Assembly: GCA_964540605.1 (NCBI GenBank)
Contig: CAZINM010000037.1
Coordinates: 1 to 10,570 of the forward strand
Reading direction: 5' to 3'
From: CAZINM01 sp964540605
Lineage (GTDB): Bacteria; Patescibacteriota; Dojkabacteria; SC72; JAHDCA01
Length of the DNA: 10,570 nucleotides
The notes under the pieces are model-generated. The model was not told the DNA's origin. It saw only the letters and a program-made list of their open reading frames with translations, and made no database searches. This document shows, piece by piece, positions 6,992 to 10,570 of this stretch. A program made the translations under genes and the position numbers. Position 1 is the stretch's first letter. Every line of letters begins with the position of its first letter.

Positions 6992-7031
6992 TTGACAATG
7001 AGTCATAATCAAATCTACTATGAAGTATAAT
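6992..7031 (+). promoter_or_regulatory. Candidate promoter(s) for the TPR gene
   Basis: A consensus TTGACA (6992-6997) is followed after 18 nt by TACTAT (7016-7021). A consensus TATAAT lies just beyond at 7026-7031, but 28 nt from the TTGACA, so the two perfect boxes cannot form one promoter. Either TTGACA/TACTAT is used, or TATAAT works with a weak -35. Predicted starts near 7028 or 7038 leave a leader of about 25-35 nt before ATG 7064. Confidence 0.5.
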
Positions 7032-7063
7032 AGCAGTAATATAAAAATTTATTAAATCAACAT

Positions 7064-8386
7064 ATGTCAATTTTCCAGAATAAAAAGCTCCTTTTACTAA
7101 TAAGTATACCTTTGATACTACTCATAATTGGTGGTGGCTACTATCTTTGGTCAAGAAATAGGTATGATCCTGAGGAGTATGAGGGATTGCTTGATCAAGC
7201 AAATGAATCTTATGAAGAACTAAAATATAGCGATGCATTAGACCGATATTTAGAGGCATCAGAATTAGCTCCTAGACAATTCGAGGCCTACAAAATGATT
7301 GTTACTATACTTTCAGAAAAAGGACTCTTTACAGATGCAACGAGTGTTGTAGAAGGTGTTATTGTCCATCTAGAACCAACAGATTATGCGGAACTTTGGA
7401 GAGTACTGGGAGCCGGTTATCAATCTGATCGACTTTTTGATAAAGCAGCAGAATGTTTTGAACAGTCATATAAATATAGTAAGTCAGAGGATGATCTAGT
7501 TAAGATCATAGATCTATCAATTCGTGCAGGAGAAATTGAGAAAATAACAGAATATATTGATTTGGTTGAAACAGATTCTGAATCAGTAATAGTAATGTGG
7601 AATGAATATAAGGGATTACTTTCAGATGAAACAGAGCTTCTCGAAGTAGTTACTGCTGCTAGGGGTTATATTTCCGATGGTTATCCATATCTAGCAAAGA
7701 AATTACTTGAAGCACATGATGAAGATATGGAAAATTACTGGGAGGGAAAATACTACCTAGGTAGAGCGCATTTTGATCTTGGAGAATATGAATCCGCTTC
7801 TGTATATTTTGATCAAGCAATTTCTTTGGGATCTGACGATCCAACACTTTATATATATATTGCGAGAGTTAGTGATCTTCTTCTTGAAAAGAATTCTGCA
7901 TATAACTACTACGATCGAGCTGTAAGTTTCGCAAAAGAAGACCAATTTTACGACTTCGTTTCAGAATATTTTGAGCTACTACTCTCAGATGAACAATATA
8001 ATCGTGCTGAAGATCTCTTAACAGCTCATGATCAGTATATTTGGACTGAGGTAATGCAACTCTCATTGTATGATGCTCGTGAGGATCATGAGAGCTTTAA
8101 AGTCACACTTGATGAACTAGATCAGGAAAAGGTTCCAACATACCAGTTAATGGAGTATTTAAAGCTTGTAGCACAGTATTACCTGTATGTTGATGTCGAT
8201 CTTGAGAAAGCTTCAGAGCTTATACACATGATGGATGATAGTTCTTGGTCATTACTTTACCAAGGTATGCTAAAGATCGAAGAGAAGAAGGTAGAGGAGG
8301 GAAAAGAGCTTCTTAATGCTGCAATAGATGCTGATCTCGAAGGTGAAGTAACTGCAATTGCTGAGAAGTTAGTTGAAAATAATTAA
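7064..8386 (+). CDS. Membrane-anchored TPR-repeat protein
   Basis: 440 residues. KK is followed by a hydrophobic helix at 9-29, then an acidic helical domain with repeated TPR-type motifs and no catalytic residues. The clearest units are at about 40-72 (ANESYEELKYSDALDRYLEA, then P), 108-142 (LGAGYQSDRLFDKAAECFEQ) and 226-258 (YYLGRAHFDLGEYESASVYF, then P). Weaker copies lie between and after, up to the EEGKELLNAAI unit near the C-terminus. TPR domains are protein-protein scaffolds; here the solenoid probably faces outward from the membrane, though the orientation is inferred. The partner is unknown. It is divergent from the RpfB-like gene and shares a 173-nt regulatory region with it, so linked expression is possible. 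No Shine-Dalgarno motif precedes ATG 7064 (upstream is an A/T run). The position of the N-terminal anchor supports this start. Confidence 0.88.
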   Translation: MSIFQNKKLLLLISIPLILLIIGGGYYLWSRNRYDPEEYEGLLDQANESYEELKYSDALDRYLEASELAPRQFEAYKMIVTILSEKGLFTDATSVVEGVIVHLEPTDYAELWRVLGAGYQSDRLFDKAAECFEQSYKYSKSEDDLVKIIDLSIRAGEIEKITEYIDLVETDSESVIVMWNEYKGLLSDETELLEVVTAARGYISDGYPYLAKKLLEAHDEDMENYWEGKYYLGRAHFDLGEYESASVYFDQAISLGSDDPTLYIYIARVSDLLLEKNSAYNYYDRAVSFAKEDQFYDFVSEYFELLLSDEQYNRAEDLLTAHDQYIWTEVMQLSLYDAREDHESFKVTLDELDQEKVPTYQLMEYLKLVAQYYLYVDVDLEKASELIHMMDDSSWSLLYQGMLKIEEKKVEEGKELLNAAIDADLEGEVTAIAEKLVENN

Positions 8387-8404
8387 CCAATATATCTATA
8401 TTAC

Positions 8405-8433
8405 TTGCAAACAAGAGGCTTAAATATTAAAAT
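8405..8433 (+). promoter_or_regulatory. Candidate sigma70-type promoter for fusA
   Basis: TTGCAA (8405-8410) and TAAAAT (8428-8433) are separated by an ideal 17 nt. The predicted transcription start near 8440 leaves a leader of about 28 nt to ATG 8468. This is the best-formed promoter in the window, and it fits a highly expressed translation factor placed outside a ribosomal operon. Confidence 0.5.
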
Positions 8434-8467
8434 CCTCACGTTATTATTAACTTGATTTTTTATTAAT

Positions 8468-10570
8468 ATGTCTGCTATTTCATATGATGTTGATTTTCCA
8501 CTCGATAAGTTGAGGAATATCGGTATTATTGCTCATATTGACGCTGGAAAAACTACTACAACAGAAAGATTATTATTTTTTACTGGACAGACTTATAAAA
8601 TCGGTGAGGTGGATGATGGTGCTGCAACAACAGATTTCATGGAACAGGAAAAAGAGAGAGGTATTACAATTATGTCTGCTGCAGTTACATGTTTTTGGAA
8701 ATACTCTGATGAAAATTACAGAATAAATATTATTGATACACCTGGTCATGTAGATTTCACTGCAGAAGTAGAGAGATCTCTCAGAGTTTTGGATGGTGCA
8801 GTAGTTATTTTTGATGGAAAGATGGGAGTTGAACCACAATCTGAAACAGTTTGGAGGCAAGCAGATAAATATGGAGTTCCAAGGATCTGTTTTGTAAACA
8901 AACTGAATCTACTTGGTGGTGATTTTGATATGTCATTTGCCTCTATCAAAGAGAGACTTACAGATAAGGCTGTAGTTCTAGTTGTTCCTATTGGTAGAGA
9001 GCATGAACTAAGTGGTTTTATTGATCTGATAGATATGAAAGCATATACATATGATTCTGTTGAGGCACTTGAGTTAAATGAAGGAGAGATCCCTGCAGAT
9101 CTTAAATCAAAAGCTGAAGAGTTAAGAGCTCATTTAGTTGAGAAATTGGTAGAACAAGATGACACTTTAATGGAAAAATACCTAAGTGGTGAAGAGATCT
9201 CAAAGGCAGAACTACTTGTTGGACTTCGAAAGGGAACTATATCAAGAAATATCTTCCCAGTCCTTGGTGGTGATTCAAGAACTGCAATAGTCAAAAGGTT
9301 ATTGGACTATATTGTTAACTGCTTACCTTCACCATTAGATATTTCTGATGTTAAAGGAGTTGATCCTAAAACAGGAGATGAATTAACTAGGAAACCTTCT
9401 GATCAAGATCCTTTCTCCGCACTAGTATTTAAAATAGTGAATGATCCTCATGTAGGGAATCTTTCATACTTCAGGGTCTATTCGGGAATTATTCAGGCTG
9501 GTACATATGTTTATAATTCGACTAAATCTGTAAAGGAGAGAGTTGGTCGTCTTGTATTGATGCATGCAAAAGATAGAGAAGAAGTATCTCAGTTAAGCAC
9601 CGGAGATATTGGTGCAATTGTTGGATTAAAAGATTCAATTACTGGTGATACTTTGTGTGATGAAAAGAACAAGATAATATTGGAAAAGATCAACTTCGCA
9701 GAACCGGTTGTATCTCAAGCAATTGAGCCTAAAACAAAATCTGATGAAGAGAAGATGTCTCTTGCTCTTGCAAGGCTTGTAAGAGAAGACCCAACTTTTA
9801 GAGTCTCTTCCAATCATGAAACTGGTCAAACTATTATATCTGGAATGGGTGAGCTTCATTTAGAGATCATTGTAGATAGGATGAAGAGAGAGTTTGGAGT
9901 AGAAAGTAATGTTGGTAAGCCACAAGTTGCTTATCGGGAAACTATTACAGCAGTTGTTGAACAGGAAGGTAGATATGTTAAACAATCTGGTGGTAAGGGT
10001 CAGTATGGTCACTGTTATTTGAGGTTGGAACCAAATGAGGTTGGTAAGGGATTTGAGTTCATTAATGAAATAAAAGGTGGTGCTATTCCAAAAGAGTACA
10101 TACCTTCGATCGAGAAAGGTGTAAGAGAGACATTGATGGCAGGAGTTATTGCAGGATATCCGGTTGTTGATGTGAAAGTGGCAGTATATGATGGAAGTTA
10201 TCATGAAGTAGACTCATCTGAAGCAGCATTTAAAGTTGCTGGTTCTATGGCGTTTAGAGCTGGTTGCAAGAGAGCAAATCCTGTTTTATTGGAACCTATA
10301 ATGAATGTTGAAGTAATGGCTCCTGAAGAGTTTGTTGGTGATATTACTGGGTCTTTGAGCAGTAAACGAGGTGAAATTGGCCAAACAGAAGTTAAAGGAA
10401 AGCTTCATATTATAAAGGCTAAAGTTCCACTTTCTGAGATGTTCGGTTATACAACTGAACTTAGATCGATAACGAGTGGAAGAGGAAGTGCAAATGTTGA
10501 GCCATCACATTATGCTCAGGTACCTAGGAGTATTGCAGAAGAGATTGCTAGTGGAAGGTCAGAAAAGTAA
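8468..10570 (+). CDS. fusA: Translation elongation factor G (EF-G), with altered G4 and G5 motifs
   Basis: A complete 700-residue EF-G, the GTPase that drives ribosomal translocation and, with RRF, ribosome recycling. G1 is AHIDAGKTT (22-30), switch I RGITI (64-68, T67), and G3 DTPGHVDF (90-97, catalytic H94). Domain II carries ERVGRLVLMHA and GDIGAIVGLKDSITGDTL, domain III SGMGELHLEIIVDRMKREF, domain IV GGKGQYGH and YHEVDSSEAAF, and domain V LEPIMNVEVMAPEEFVGDI through PLSEMFGYTTELRS. The length is normal. Two oddities concern guanine recognition: G4 reads N144-K-L-N147 where EF-G normally has NKMD, and the G5 region reads PVLGGDSRTA (264-273) where PV..GSA.KN is usual. Catalytic and translocation elements are intact, so this is probably the functional EF-G, but a paralogue with changed nucleotide handling is possible. 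The rpsL, rpsG and tuf genes of the usual str operon are not adjacent. ATG 8468 has no Shine-Dalgarno motif; TAA is the last codon of the window. Confidence 0.97.
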   Translation: MSAISYDVDFPLDKLRNIGIIAHIDAGKTTTTERLLFFTGQTYKIGEVDDGAATTDFMEQEKERGITIMSAAVTCFWKYSDENYRINIIDTPGHVDFTAEVERSLRVLDGAVVIFDGKMGVEPQSETVWRQADKYGVPRICFVNKLNLLGGDFDMSFASIKERLTDKAVVLVVPIGREHELSGFIDLIDMKAYTYDSVEALELNEGEIPADLKSKAEELRAHLVEKLVEQDDTLMEKYLSGEEISKAELLVGLRKGTISRNIFPVLGGDSRTAIVKRLLDYIVNCLPSPLDISDVKGVDPKTGDELTRKPSDQDPFSALVFKIVNDPHVGNLSYFRVYSGIIQAGTYVYNSTKSVKERVGRLVLMHAKDREEVSQLSTGDIGAIVGLKDSITGDTLCDEKNKIILEKINFAEPVVSQAIEPKTKSDEEKMSLALARLVREDPTFRVSSNHETGQTIISGMGELHLEIIVDRMKREFGVESNVGKPQVAYRETITAVVEQEGRYVKQSGGKGQYGHCYLRLEPNEVGKGFEFINEIKGGAIPKEYIPSIEKGVRETLMAGVIAGYPVVDVKVAVYDGSYHEVDSSEAAFKVAGSMAFRAGCKRANPVLLEPIMNVEVMAPEEFVGDITGSLSSKRGEIGQTEVKGKLHIIKAKVPLSEMFGYTTELRSITSGRGSANVEPSHYAQVPRSIAEEIASGRSEK

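Noticed and set aside
6992..7031. Perfect TTGACA and perfect TATAAT as one strong promoter
   Set aside because: The spacing is 28 nt, far beyond the usable 16-19 nt; they were treated as parts of alternative weaker promoters.
8573..8860. 95-residue minus-strand open frame inside fusA
   Set aside because: It is antisense to the conserved GTPase domain and has no motif.
9860..10204. 114-residue minus-strand open frame inside fusA
   Set aside because: It is a shadow of the strongly conserved EF-G domain III-IV coding sequence; composition is His/Ser/Asn-rich nonsense with no start signals.
1..10570. CRISPR array, tRNA, rRNA, insertion sequence or defence genes
   Set aside because: No spaced direct repeats, cloverleaf-like segments, transposase motifs or nuclease/defence motifs were seen in any frame; almost all sequence is used by the seven genes.

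Overview
The window is AT-rich, densely coding bacterial DNA with the standard stop code: TAA ends most genes and one gene ends with TGA, so TGA is not reassigned. Small surface-directed proteins, very short intergenic gaps, no Shine-Dalgarno motif before any start, and a bacterial EF-G and UvrD together suggest a reduced-genome bacterium of the Candidate Phyla Radiation (Patescibacteria; Dojkabacteria or Microgenomates-like). This placement is an inference. No rRNA or ribosomal-protein marker is present, and an AT-rich Gram-positive is not excluded.

Layout. (1) 1-2528: the 3' end of a large membrane protein carrying an extracytoplasmic M23 (LytM) peptidase domain. It overlaps by 10 nt an unrecognised protein with one membrane anchor and an acidic external domain. 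(2) 2587-3839: a secreted protein with an amidase_2/PGRP-like domain that lacks zinc ligands, an Ig-like domain and a bacterial SH3 domain. An N-gap and a 36-nt fold-back duplication at 3569-3621 split this gene, almost certainly an assembly or amplification artefact. Deleting those 53 nt restores one 399-codon frame. (3) 3911-5923: a complete UvrD/PcrA helicase with a TTG start. (4) 5931-6890, minus strand: an anchored DUF348-G5-Rpf/lysozyme-like protein, convergent with uvrD. (5) 6891-7063: a divergent promoter region. (6) 7064-8386: a membrane-anchored TPR protein. (7) 8468-10570: complete EF-G (fusA), ending exactly at the window edge.

Four of the seven genes are aimed at the cell envelope: two probable peptidoglycan-cleaving enzymes (M23 and Rpf-like), one peptidoglycan-binding pseudo-amidase with SH3, and one unknown anchored protein encoded with the M23 gene. 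UvrD and EF-G are housekeeping genes. No mobile element, CRISPR array, tRNA or rRNA is visible.

The points most worth a second look are the altered guanine-recognition motifs of EF-G (NKLN instead of NKMD, and a changed G5 loop), the artefactual split of the amidase-like gene, the catalytically empty amidase fold, the roughly three-fold excess of GATC sites, and the absence of Shine-Dalgarno motifs together with promoters close to start codons. I see no complete new multi-gene defence or mobile system. The nearest candidate for an undescribed system is the M23/membrane-anchor gene pair at the left edge, whose partners would lie outside the window.
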